A model generated the notes under the pieces. It was given only the letters and a program-made list of their open reading frames with translations, made no database searches and was not told where the DNA came from. Positions 21,001 to 26,386 of a DNA stretch of 64,000 nucleotides are shown here, one piece after another. The DNA lies in assembly GCA_020848615.1 (NCBI GenBank), contig JADLHW010000053.1, positions 1 through 64,000 on the forward strand. Reading direction: 5' to 3'. Source of the stretch: Thermoleophilia bacterium. Lineage in GTDB: Bacteria > Actinomycetota > Thermoleophilia > Miltoncostaeales > Miltoncostaeaceae. The position numbers and the translations under genes were made by a program. Within the stretch, counting starts at the first letter, position 1. Every line of letters begins with the position of its first letter.

Positions 21001-24000
21001 GCACCGACGGCGGCGCCACCTGGAGCGTGGCGGCGGGCGGGTCGTCGGTGACCGTGACGCACATCGGCGAGACGCTCCTCCAGTTCCGCGGCGTCGACGG
21101 CGCCGGCAACCGCGGCGCCTGGGTGCCGGCCCACGCCGGGTCCCCGGACGCGGTGGGCACCGTGCGCCTCGGGGAGCTGGAGATGGGCCCGCAGCAGCGG
21201 ATCTCCACCACCGGCCCCGACGGCAACGCCGGCTGGGACGCCATCTGGCCGGACGTCGCCCACAACCCGGACCGCAACGAGTACCTGGCGGTGTGGACCG
21301 CCGACACCGGCACCGCCCGGGAGGACGAGGTGTGGGCGCGCCTGGCCGACGGCTCCGGGTCCTGGACCGGCTCCGCGTTCCGGGTGAGCGACATGGGCCC
21401 CGACGGCTCCGCCCTGTACACCGCGTGGGAGCCCCGGGTCACCTACAACCCCGACGCCCGCGAGTACGTGGTGGTGTGGAGCGGCGACGACAACACCGCC
21501 CCGCTGGTCGACAACGAGAACGAGATCTTCGCGCAGCGGATCTCCGCCGCCGGCGCCGAGGTGGGCGCCAACGACGTCCGCATCAGCGACATGGGCCCCG
21601 ACGGCAACGCCGCCTACGACGCCCTCAACCCGCGCATCGCCTACAACGGCGCCGCCCACGAGTACCTCGTGGTGTGGGAGGGCGACGACAACACCGCCCC
21701 GCTGGTCGACAACGAAACCGAGATCTTCGCGCAGCGCCTGTCCCCCGCCCTCGCCGAGGTGGGCGCCAACGACGTCCGCATCAGCGACATGGGCGCCGAC
21801 GGCAACGCCGCCCACGACGCGTCCCGCCCGGACGTCGCCTGGAACCCGGTGGCCGGCGAGTACCTCGCGGTGTGGAGCGGCGACGACGACACCGGCCCGC
21901 TGGTCGACAACGAGAACGAGATCTTCGCGCAGCGCCTGTCCGGCGCCCTCGCCCAGACCGGCGCCAACGACGCGCGCATCAGCGACATGGGCGCCGACGG
22001 CGCCACCACCGCCGCCGCGCTCACCCCCGCCGTCGCGGTGAACCGGGCCGACGGCGGGTACCTGGTCGCCTGGAGCGGTGACGACGCCTCCGGCGGCACG
22101 GTGGACGACGAGTTCGAGATCCACGCGCAGATCCTCACCCCGGCGGGTGCGGAGACGGGCGTCAACGACCGGCGCATCAGCGGCATGGGCCCGGACGGCT
22201 CCGCCGTGTACCGCGCCCTCACGCCCGACGTCGCCTGGAGCGACGCCGCCGACCAGTACCTGGTGACCTGGACCGGAAACGACGACGCCGCGGGCCTGTC
22301 CGACAGCGAGACCGAGGTCTACGCCCAGCGGCTGCTGGCGACCGGCGCCGAGCACGGACCCGACGACCTGCGGGTGTCGGTGATGGGCGCCGACGGCGAC
22401 CCCGCCGACACCGTCGGCCGGCCCGCGGTGGCCGCGCCGGACGGCCGCCTGGCCTTCCTCGCGGTGTGGGACGGCAGCAACAGCTCCCCCGGTGGCATGG
22501 CCGCCGGCGAGAACGAGATCTTCAGCCGGCTGATCGCCGTCGACGTGACGGCGCCGACCGCCCCGTCCGTCGCCGGCGACAGCGCCGCCTGGCAGAACCT
22601 CGCGTCCATCACGCTCACCGCCTCCGGCGCCACGGACGCCGAGAGCGGCGTGGTGCGGTACGAGCACCGCACGAGCACCGACGGCGGCACGACCTGGACG
22701 GCGATCGCCACGGGCCCGGCCGTCACCGCGACCGCCGAGGGCGAGACGCTCGCCGAGTTCCGCGCCGTGAACGGCGACGGCAACGGCAGCGCATGGGTGC
22801 GCGCCACCGCCCGGATCGACCGCACCGCGCCGGCCGAACCCGTCGCGGCCGGCGGGTCGCTCGCATGGCGGAACGCCGCGTCGGTCACCGTCACCGCCTC
22901 GGGTTCCTCCGGCGGCCCGTCCGGGCTGGCCTACGAGCACCGCACCAGCACCGATGGCGGCACCACGTGGACCACGGGCACCGCCGGCGGGTCCGTTGCG
23001 GTGACCGCCGCCGGCGAGACCCTCGTGCGGTTCCGGGCGGTCGACGGAGCCGGCAACGCCAGCGCCTGGGCCCCCGCCGCCGGAACCGCCGGCGCGACCG
23101 TCCGCCTGGACCGGACCGCCCCCACCGCGCCCACCGTGTCCGGCGGATCCCTCGCCTGGCAGAACGTCCCGTCGGTCACGGTCACCGCCACGGGGTCCAC
23201 CGACACCGGCGGCTCGGGGCTGTCCGCCTACGAGCACCGCACCAGCGCCGACGGCGGCACCACGTGGACCGCCGGCGCGGCCGGGGGCTCCGTCGCCGTG
23301 ACGACCGAGGGCGAGACCCTCGTGCAGTTCCGCAGCACCGACGGCGCCGGCAACGCCGGCGCGTGGACCCCCGCCGCGCCCGCGGCCGGCGCCACCGTGC
23401 GCATCGACCGGGGCCCGCCCCCGCAGGTCACCGGCGTGACCGCCCCGGCGGACACCAACCTCCCGCCGGCGATCTCCTGGAGCCCCGCCGCCGACGCGGT
23501 GAGCTACGTCGTGACCCGCGATGGGAACGAGGTCGGCACCGTGTCCTCCGGCACCGTGTTCACCGACACCGGCGTGCCCGCCGAGGGCACCTACGTGTAT
23601 CGGGTGATCGCGGTGGACGGCTCCGGCAACCGCGGGGCGGCGTCCGCGCCGGTGACGGTGACCTACGACACCACCCCGCCGGCGGCCCCCGCGGCCGGGG
23701 GCCTCTCCGGCGGCGGCGGCGCCTGGACGAACGCGGCCTCGGTGACGGTGACCGCGACGCCGCCCGGCGGCACCACCCTCGAGCACCGCACGTCCACCGA
23801 CGGCGGCACCACCTGGAGCGCCCCGGCCGCCGGGGCCGCGGCGACGGTGACCGCCGAGGGCGAGACCCTGGTGCAGTTCCGCAGCGTCGACGCCGCGGGC
23901 AACGCGGGGGCCTGGGTGCCGGCCACCGCGAGCCCGGCGACGACGGTCCGCATCGACCGCACCCCGCCCGACGCCCCCACGGGCCTCACCGGCGGCGGCA

Positions 24001-26273
24001 CCGTCACCGACGACCCGGTCGTCGGCTGGACGGCGGTGCCCGGCGCGGTGGCCTACACCGTCCTGCGCGACGGCGCCGCCATCGGCACCGCGACCGGCAC
24101 GAGCTTCACCGACACCGACGTCGCGCTGCCCGGCACGTACGTGTACCGCGTGGTCGCCACCGACGCGGCCGGCAACGACTCGGCGAGCTCCGGGCCGGTC
24201 ACCGTGACCTTCACCCCCGCCGACACCATCGCCCCGAACACCACCATCGGCGGGGCGCCGGAGGGCGGCACCAACGTGCCGCTGGTCACCCTCACCCTCA
24301 CCGCCGGCGAGCCGTCCACGTTCCAGTGCCGCATCGACGGCGGCGCATGGACCGCGTGCCCCGCCACGTGGGTCGCGGGCCCGCTGAGCGAGGGCGTCCA
24401 CACCCTGGAGGCGCGCGCCACCGACACGGCCGGGAACACCGACCCCTCCCCCGCATCGGTGAACGTGACCGTCGACACCACCGCCCCGCCCGCACCGGGC
24501 ATCACCGCGACCGCCGACGCGGGCCTCCCGCTGGGCTCCCGCGCCGGAGCGGTGCTGCTGGCCACCACCATGAGCGGCGACGCCGTCCGCGTGGTGGTGA
24601 CCGAGGGCGCGCGGGTGGTGGCCGACGGTCCCGCCGGCCCGCTCACCGACGCCGGCCTCTCCGACGACACCGCGTACGGGTACTCCGCGGTCGCCCACGA
24701 CGCGGCGGGCAACGCCTCGGCGCCGGCGACCGCGACGGCGACGACCCCCGACCGCACCCCGCCGGCCCAGCCGGCACCGCCCACCGGCAGCGGCTACCCG
24801 ATCGCCGTCACGTGGCCCTCGGTGCCGGGTGCCGCCACCTACGTGCTGGCCCGGGACGGCAGCACCGCCGCCACGGGCACCGGGACCTCCGCGACGGACG
24901 CCGCGGCGGTGGACGCCGCCGCGCCGCCCGCCCCCACGGGCCTGGCCGCCACCGTCGGCACGGACGGCACCGTCGGCCTGTCGTGGGCGCCGGTGACCGA
25001 CCGCGGCACCGACTACACCATGGCCGTCCGGGCCGTCGACGCGATCGGGAACGCCAGCGTGTTCTCCCCCGGCACCACGATGACCGCCCGCTCCGGCGTG
25101 AGCGCCTACCGGGTGATCGTGGACGGCACGCCGGTCACCGACACCCCCTCCACGGCCTTCGGGGTCACCGGGCTCAGCCGCTCCGCCGACCACGTCATCA
25201 CGGTGGTCGCGCTCGACCACGCCGGCAACGCCTCCCCGGCGTCCACGGGGGTGACCGTGAACATCCCCGCCCCGTCCGCGGGACCCGTGACGCTGCGGAT
25301 CACCGCCGGCGACCGGTTCGTGCAGCCCGGCAAGCCCGTCACGTTCAGCGCGGTGCTGGACGGCGTGAGCGCACCGGTCACCTGGACGCTGGACTCCGGC
25401 GTCAGTGCCGGGGGCATGTCCGTGCAGCACACCTACACCGAGCAGGGCAAGCGGCTGGTGCGCGCCACCGCGTCGGTGTCCGGGACGACCGTCGCCACGG
25501 CGATCGTGGAGATCGTCGTGGACGGCACGCCGCCGGTCGTCGACCTCACCGCGGGCGCCATCTCGGTGGCCGTGAGGGCCTCCGACCCCGAGAGCGACAT
25601 CGACCGCATGGAGTGGTCCGACGGCGGCGGCGCCCCGCAGGCCGTCGACCCCGTCGCCGGCATCCCCCTGAGGCCCGGCGCGAACCGCATCACCATCCGC
25701 GCCTGGAACCGCGCCGGCCTCATGACCGAGGTGGTCCGCGACGTGGCCCGCGACACCGCCAAGCCCGTCCTGCGCGTGAGGGTCCCGGCGATGGTGGTGG
25801 GCCGCAAGGCCACCATCACCCTCACGGGCGCCGACGCCGGGTCGGGCTTCGCGCACTTCGAGTACGGCACCAGGCGCTTCACCGCCCCCACCATGAAGAT
25901 GGTCGTGCCCAGCGGCCGGCGGATCTTCGTGGGCGCCGTCGACCGCGCCGGCAACCGCGCCGTCGCGTCCTTCACGGTGCAGCGCGCCAAGAACGTCCCG
26001 AGGTCCACCCGCATCGCCTGGACCCCGGGCCAGCCGCGCCTGAAGGGGCGGCAGGCGATCCTGCTCCGCAGCGTCCAGGACCAGCTGAAGCTCCTCAGGA
26101 AGCTGCCCGTCAGGGCGAAGCCGGTGGACCGGTACACGAAGCGGCTGGCCGCGACGGTCACGAAGTACCAGCGGAAATCGAAGCTGAGGGTCACGGGCGC
26201 CGTCGACTGGCCCACCCGCGCACGGCTCATCCGCGACCTCGCGAAGGTCACGCTCACCGTCAACGGGGGCTGA
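9036..26273 (+). CDS. Giant secreted multi-domain repeat protein 1 (about 5,745 aa)
   Basis: Surface protein with a signal peptide (hydrophobic core LGLLLPLLALLVALIVAQ, cleavage near PAAGA). Modules by residue: PAGW-type beta-sandwich 42-249, LamG/concanavalin-like domain 289-506, PA14 602-742, choice-of-anchor C-like modules 815-979, 2174-2332 and 3017-3179, eight-repeat propeller 1129-1527, second PAGW module 1667-1869, and seven-blade VWSGDD propeller 4049-4502. Twenty-eight Ig-like (OmpL47-like) repeats run between them, each with a RTSTDGG..W and an EGETLVQFR..D.AGN half. The C-terminus has FN3-like modules from about 4792, a PKD-like domain 5416-5499 and a peptidoglycan-binding-like domain 5662-5745. 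ATG at 9036 was chosen because it sits directly before the signal peptide. No LPXTG motif. Probably a wall-attached adhesin or matrix protein. Confidence 0.88.
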   Translation: MAAAPKSAPGGPETSRRPGTLGLLLPLLALLVALIVAQPAAGAIAQVQASPTGSGSGASVTATFGTATAARNLLVATVMDVNGSCSTTTFTAPVGWVRAASVCRGANGPIEIWYRSNAPAGITGVTFGTGHTGANSRLQVTEWSGAAMAGALDRTGTSSSATSGTAPSVSTSGNVSESGELAITTFQTSGGLTSLTPGTGWTNIGSSAATGFIADHRIDPASGAALSETVTASPGTTWGAAIATFRAAETTAPNAADAVGGPADWQNTASQTIWASRGDDYGSTGASTSQTARYEFDAGSGSTVADRSGNGYTLSLAGYTWTTDRFGNPASAMAFGSGGYGDIQGDLSTGGTMSVAMWAKFDTLNGNWSRLFDFGGTDATGSLNNFTLSKEGAGSDDLRLVVEDWDSSPTYVDAISATDVIQAGRWQHYAATIDATGLMKLYVDGALVASGGSHPLQTGVRDNHYFGRSNFVADDGLQGAIDGVVVTDTTLSAADVAAVAGASGVKRYEYRTSTDGGVTWGLATTGSSRTVTAQGETQVQYRVVDNHDLAGAWGPTSPTSASTARIDRTSPGTPGAAGGSTTWSNANSATVTAQPGTDTGPTGLRGSYFNNLTLSGSPVLTRTEGVDVNWGAWTAPDPLVNATGFSVRWEGTVTAPTTGTYTFQTQSDDGVRLWIDGQQVIDDWTNRTITTDTAAPVTLTAGRAYPVVMEYFENGGVAEAHLLWHTPTSGGFVAVPRAQLSPLTHEYRLSTDGGTTWSPTPVSGPQATVLEQGQTLVQFRATDAAGNVSGWGPAAGTAGATVRLDRTGPGGNPSGNLVSNGTFESPAIGSGFQNGTTGQAYGAWSITAGNVDLVASTGVGVWNAADGSQSLDMNGTGPGTISQTLATTPGTVYRITFALAGNPGVAGVRELAVGWGGSTLRTVRFDTTGRTGTSMGWTTVTLEATATSGSTALTFQSLTASGTYGPAIDSVSVVPQSGPTVSGGSLSWQPVASVAVTGASATDALSGMSGYEYRTSTDGGANWGSATPGTTAAITAEGETLVQFRGVDAAGNAGPWAPSIPTAGNTVRIDRTIPTDPTVSGGSLSWQGVPGVTFGATGSDGGPSGLGSYGYRTSTDNGGTWSAPIVGGLWGADVWVSAVGPSADVPQVGVDSAGNAVAVWRQSNGVNFVIYAADRPAGGAWSAPTALTSGGPDPQAPVLAVAADGTAVAAWVRSDGGAIRIQTAVRSASGTWGATTYASVGPGANNPVVAIDASGNAVAAWEQNGILSARYSGGSWSTPVPVGASGAQQAAIAMNAGGETVVAWKRTDGAKTRIETVNRSGAGAWSAVTILSAAGQDAQQPDVAVSPAGAMTAAWSRSDGTNLVIQTAERPAGGAWGPATTRSAAGGDAVVPRLAAHADGAVVAAWSRNDGTANRVQVIERSADGAWGPVATMSDPGQPAWAAKVATSANGDAILSWYRWDGSRYRVQSRVKPSGGTWGATTTHSDGGATAYQVQPAMAPDGTAILVWQYFGSPGRIQSAVRTADVRATVTGEGTTLVQFRATDGAGNVGNWAPASAVAGSTAKIDRTAPTGLTLTGGSLLWRSVYSASITASAASDPLSGVSGYEYRTSTDGGTTWSTATSGATATASANGETLVQFRATDTAGNAGAWSPSSAGATNTIRIQRGTIVLRGRTSTVNGGGASIAIAVPPGTEADDLLLAQVAADGGAGTTITPPAGWTLIGRTDTGSTAHATYRRTATGSEPGSHTWTFGAGVGASGGMVGYSGVEPSSPTTASTSTSGTGTPFSVTAPTVTVADSMLVILLAQDADGALTAPPTMSQLYQSAYPGPRPGVIALDEPRPTTGLPGVKATAAAPGVAFNARSLILRPRDTTPPTDPIVSGGSLGWQNGTSVTVSPSGSTDDNTGVAGYEHRTSIDNGSTWTAPTAGSSVAVTAEGTTLVQFRAVDAAGNAGAWTPSTPGAGNTVKLDRTLPATPTLTGGSLSWQSATSVAITATGGSDALSGVSGHEYRTSTDDGVTWGTPTAGATAVVTAEGQTLVQFRTVDGAGNTSAWTPPASDATNTVRLDRTAPSAPTVSGGSLSWQSAASVTVTASGGTDAGGSGLAGYQHRTSTDAGATWSSTAIAGNAVSVTEQGQTLVQYRSVDGAGNVGAWAPAGPTAGGTVRLDRTAPGGNGGEELVSNGGFETPAIGGAFVNQTSSFGGWTLASGNVDLDRAWNAPASGSQSLDLNGTIPGSISQIVKTTPGATYRISFALAGNPGLPVVKEALVHWDGAPLRTVRFDTTGKSTSAPGWTTVTLEATATNPTAVLRFEARSTGNVGVLLDDISVTEQTGPAVSGGSLAWRSAASTTVTAAGATDAHSGVSGHQHRTSTDGGATWGPETAGSSAAITAEGETLVQFRAVDDAGNEGAWRPAAATAGSTVRLDRTAPTAPTVSGGSLAWQRVASVTITPSGATDAGGSALAGHEYRTSTDGGAGWTGATAGASHAVTAEGETLVQYRSVDGAGNTSDWAPAVATAGATARIDRTAPTAPTVNGGSATWQSVASVTVTASGGTDAGGSALAGHQHRWSTDTGTTWTAPVGGSSIAVNGEGETLVQFRSIDDAGNTGAWTPASPAAGSKVRIDRTAPTDPTVSGGSLSWRSVPSVTVTGGGSTDALTAVAGHEHRESTDGGTTWTPAAAGTSVDVTAEGETLVQFRVTDTPGNTGPWTPASPTAGSTVRINRSGPTAPTASGGSQAWQNATSVTVTGSGATVAAGTIAGYEHRTSADGGTTWSAPAAGASVIVTAEGETLVQFRAVDDAANAGPWGPSSPTAGSMVRIDRTNPGAPTASGGSASWQSVASVTLSAVGATDTPGGIASHEYRESTDGGATWSTAATGAMRIVSTEGETLIQFRAVDAAGNTGPWSATGLARIDRTAPADATVTGGSPSWQSVASVTVGGTTTDAGGSGLSGLERRSSTDGGATWSAGTPGTPATVTEQGETLIQFRGVDGAGNAGAWAPAPPGAGGTVRIDRTGPGGNPGPELVANGDAEFPAIGAGPMDTVAPAVFGPWNLTAGSGIGIGTAWQAGSGVQAIALNGSAGPATLSQAIPTSAGAVYRIRFLLAGDPTGGPAVKALGVSWAGTVLRTLRFDTTGRGTADMGWTVVTLEATAGSASTALEFQSLTPGSHGPAIDDVSVTEQSGPTVSGGSLAWRNQASTTVTGSGATDALSGVAFHEHRTSTDGGTTWGAPAAGGAVTVTAEGETLVQYRGVDAAGNAGPWAPATGTAGSTVRLDRTAPTAPSVGGGSNGWQSVASVTVTGSGSTDAVSGVASHEHRTSTDGGTTWGTPASGGAVTVTGEGETLVQFRTADQAGNTSAWAPATATAGSTVRINRTGPSAPTVSGGAVGWQSVASVTVAGSGATVVGGAITGYEHRASVDGGTTWGTAAAGATLDVTDEGQTLVQFRATDDAGNTGPWGPSSPTAGSTVRIDRTDPTAPAVTGGSASWQNAASITVSGSGGSGGVSGLTGYEHRTSTDGGATWDTPAWGPSFTATAEGETLVQFRSVDNAGTAGAWTPASATAGSTARIDRTDPTDPTVSGGSLAWRSEASVTVTATGGTDAVSSVTGFQHRESTDGGTTWDTAAAGDTVDVTAEGETLVQFRSVDAAGNTGAWTPATATPGSTVRIDRGLPTVPTVSGGSLAWQNIASIALTGGGSTDDLGAVTYEHRTSTDGGTTWSTPASGDTVGVTAEGETLVRFRALDDGGNASAWSAAATARIDRTVPTAPSVDGGSLTWRNIASVAVTGSGSTDAVSAVAAYEHRTSTDGGTTWSAGATGGAVTVTDEGETLVQVRSVDAAGNTGAWTPAAATAGSTVRIDRTDPTAPTAGGGSLAWQSVASVTVSASGATDGVSSVASHQHRTSTDGGTTWSAPAAGASADVTAEGETLVQLRAVDAAGNTSAWSASGTVRIDRTAPTDPTVSGGSLRWQGLDQVTVDATGSTGGPSGLTGHEHRSSTDGGATWSVAAGGSSVTVTHIGETLLQFRGVDGAGNRGAWVPAHAGSPDAVGTVRLGELEMGPQQRISTTGPDGNAGWDAIWPDVAHNPDRNEYLAVWTADTGTAREDEVWARLADGSGSWTGSAFRVSDMGPDGSALYTAWEPRVTYNPDAREYVVVWSGDDNTAPLVDNENEIFAQRISAAGAEVGANDVRISDMGPDGNAAYDALNPRIAYNGAAHEYLVVWEGDDNTAPLVDNETEIFAQRLSPALAEVGANDVRISDMGADGNAAHDASRPDVAWNPVAGEYLAVWSGDDDTGPLVDNENEIFAQRLSGALAQTGANDARISDMGADGATTAAALTPAVAVNRADGGYLVAWSGDDASGGTVDDEFEIHAQILTPAGAETGVNDRRISGMGPDGSAVYRALTPDVAWSDAADQYLVTWTGNDDAAGLSDSETEVYAQRLLATGAEHGPDDLRVSVMGADGDPADTVGRPAVAAPDGRLAFLAVWDGSNSSPGGMAAGENEIFSRLIAVDVTAPTAPSVAGDSAAWQNLASITLTASGATDAESGVVRYEHRTSTDGGTTWTAIATGPAVTATAEGETLAEFRAVNGDGNGSAWVRATARIDRTAPAEPVAAGGSLAWRNAASVTVTASGSSGGPSGLAYEHRTSTDGGTTWTTGTAGGSVAVTAAGETLVRFRAVDGAGNASAWAPAAGTAGATVRLDRTAPTAPTVSGGSLAWQNVPSVTVTATGSTDTGGSGLSAYEHRTSADGGTTWTAGAAGGSVAVTTEGETLVQFRSTDGAGNAGAWTPAAPAAGATVRIDRGPPPQVTGVTAPADTNLPPAISWSPAADAVSYVVTRDGNEVGTVSSGTVFTDTGVPAEGTYVYRVIAVDGSGNRGAASAPVTVTYDTTPPAAPAAGGLSGGGGAWTNAASVTVTATPPGGTTLEHRTSTDGGTTWSAPAAGAAATVTAEGETLVQFRSVDAAGNAGAWVPATASPATTVRIDRTPPDAPTGLTGGGTVTDDPVVGWTAVPGAVAYTVLRDGAAIGTATGTSFTDTDVALPGTYVYRVVATDAAGNDSASSGPVTVTFTPADTIAPNTTIGGAPEGGTNVPLVTLTLTAGEPSTFQCRIDGGAWTACPATWVAGPLSEGVHTLEARATDTAGNTDPSPASVNVTVDTTAPPAPGITATADAGLPLGSRAGAVLLATTMSGDAVRVVVTEGARVVADGPAGPLTDAGLSDDTAYGYSAVAHDAAGNASAPATATATTPDRTPPAQPAPPTGSGYPIAVTWPSVPGAATYVLARDGSTAATGTGTSATDAAAVDAAAPPAPTGLAATVGTDGTVGLSWAPVTDRGTDYTMAVRAVDAIGNASVFSPGTTMTARSGVSAYRVIVDGTPVTDTPSTAFGVTGLSRSADHVITVVALDHAGNASPASTGVTVNIPAPSAGPVTLRITAGDRFVQPGKPVTFSAVLDGVSAPVTWTLDSGVSAGGMSVQHTYTEQGKRLVRATASVSGTTVATAIVEIVVDGTPPVVDLTAGAISVAVRASDPESDIDRMEWSDGGGAPQAVDPVAGIPLRPGANRITIRAWNRAGLMTEVVRDVARDTAKPVLRVRVPAMVVGRKATITLTGADAGSGFAHFEYGTRRFTAPTMKMVVPSGRRIFVGAVDRAGNRAVASFTVQRAKNVPRSTRIAWTPGQPRLKGRQAILLRSVQDQLKLLRKLPVRAKPVDRYTKRLAATVTKYQRKSKLRVTGAVDWPTRARLIRDLAKVTLTVNGG
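12420..13615 (+). repeat. Eight-repeat propeller inserted inside one Ig-like unit
   Basis: Eight repeats of about 50 residues with the core P.VAVD..GNAVAAW.R.DG..RIQTA.R..GGAW, like sialidase/BNR-type propeller blades. The tryptophan strands read AVAVWRQ, AVAAWVR, AVAAWEQ, TVVAWKR, MTAAWSR, VVAAWSR, AILSWYR and AILVWQY. The array begins after YRTSTDNGGTWSAPIVGG and ends before TGEGTTLVQFRATDGAGN, which are the two halves of a single Ig-like unit. Confidence 0.75.
21181..22545 (+). repeat. Seven-blade VWSGDD / RISDMG propeller (giant 1)
   Basis: Seven repeats of about 65 residues: R(I/V)S.MG.DG......P.VA.N....EYLVVWSGDD......ENEIFAQR....GAE.G.ND. The middle blades are nearly identical at the DNA level (DNENEIFAQR recurs). 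The same seven-unit module opens the second giant, which shows that the two genes share modules. Confidence 0.75.
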
Positions 26274-26282
26274 GGCCGGGAC

Positions 26283-26298
26283 GCCCCCCCGGGGGGGC
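26283..26298. other. 16-bp perfect palindrome between the two giant genes
   Basis: GC7G7C palindrome (16 bases, no loop) 10 bases after the first giant's stop codon. It could weakly terminate or slow transcription, but there is no T-run and a hairpin would need to open central pairs. Only 113 bases separate the two genes. Confidence 0.3.
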
Positions 26299-26325
26299 AT
26301 CTCCTCCACGAATGTTGCGGGAAGC

Positions 26326-26353
26326 TCACAACGGCCCCCCGGGACGCCGATGA
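26326..26353 (+). promoter_or_regulatory. Possible sigma28 (FliA/WhiG)-type promoter of the second giant gene
   Basis: GCCGATGA at 26346-26353 matches the -10 core GCCGATAA. TCAC at 26326-26329 could be the -35, with a 16-base spacer (consensus TAAA, 15). Transcription from here would start before both candidate start codons (26387 and 26420). The -10 is good and the -35 is poor, so this is tentative. It resembles the better site in front of the GGDEF gene. Confidence 0.35.
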
Positions 26354-26386
26354 CACGGATGCCCCAGGGGAGGACGTCCGTACATC

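Larger units (their letters stand above)
10550..24000 (+). repeat. 28 divergent tandem Ig-like repeats, about 270-300 bp each
   Basis: The reading frame repeats a unit of about 90 residues: a GGSLSWQ..ASVTVT start, a (Y/H)E(Y/H)RTSTDGG(T/A)TW centre, and TAEGETLVQFR.VDAAGN..W end, then a linker with RIDRT.PT.P. I counted 28 centre/end pairs. Neighbouring units share long stretches of near-identical DNA. Other modules interrupt the array (three anchor-type modules, two propellers, one PAGW module, PA14). Confidence 0.85.

Noticed and set aside
9320-22081. A 4,253-codon frame on the plus strand overlapping the first giant
   Set aside because: Arg/His/Gly-rich low-complexity translation in the +2 frame of the Ig repeats, with no start signal and no domains.
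10550-24000. Regularly spaced repeats that could be mistaken for a CRISPR array
   Set aside because: Repeats are about 270 bp, in frame, diverged and protein-coding; no 25-40 bp repeat with unique spacers and no cas genes.
26274-26386. Strong intrinsic terminator between the giant genes
   Set aside because: The 16-bp GC palindrome has no loop and no T-run, so it is only recorded as a palindrome.
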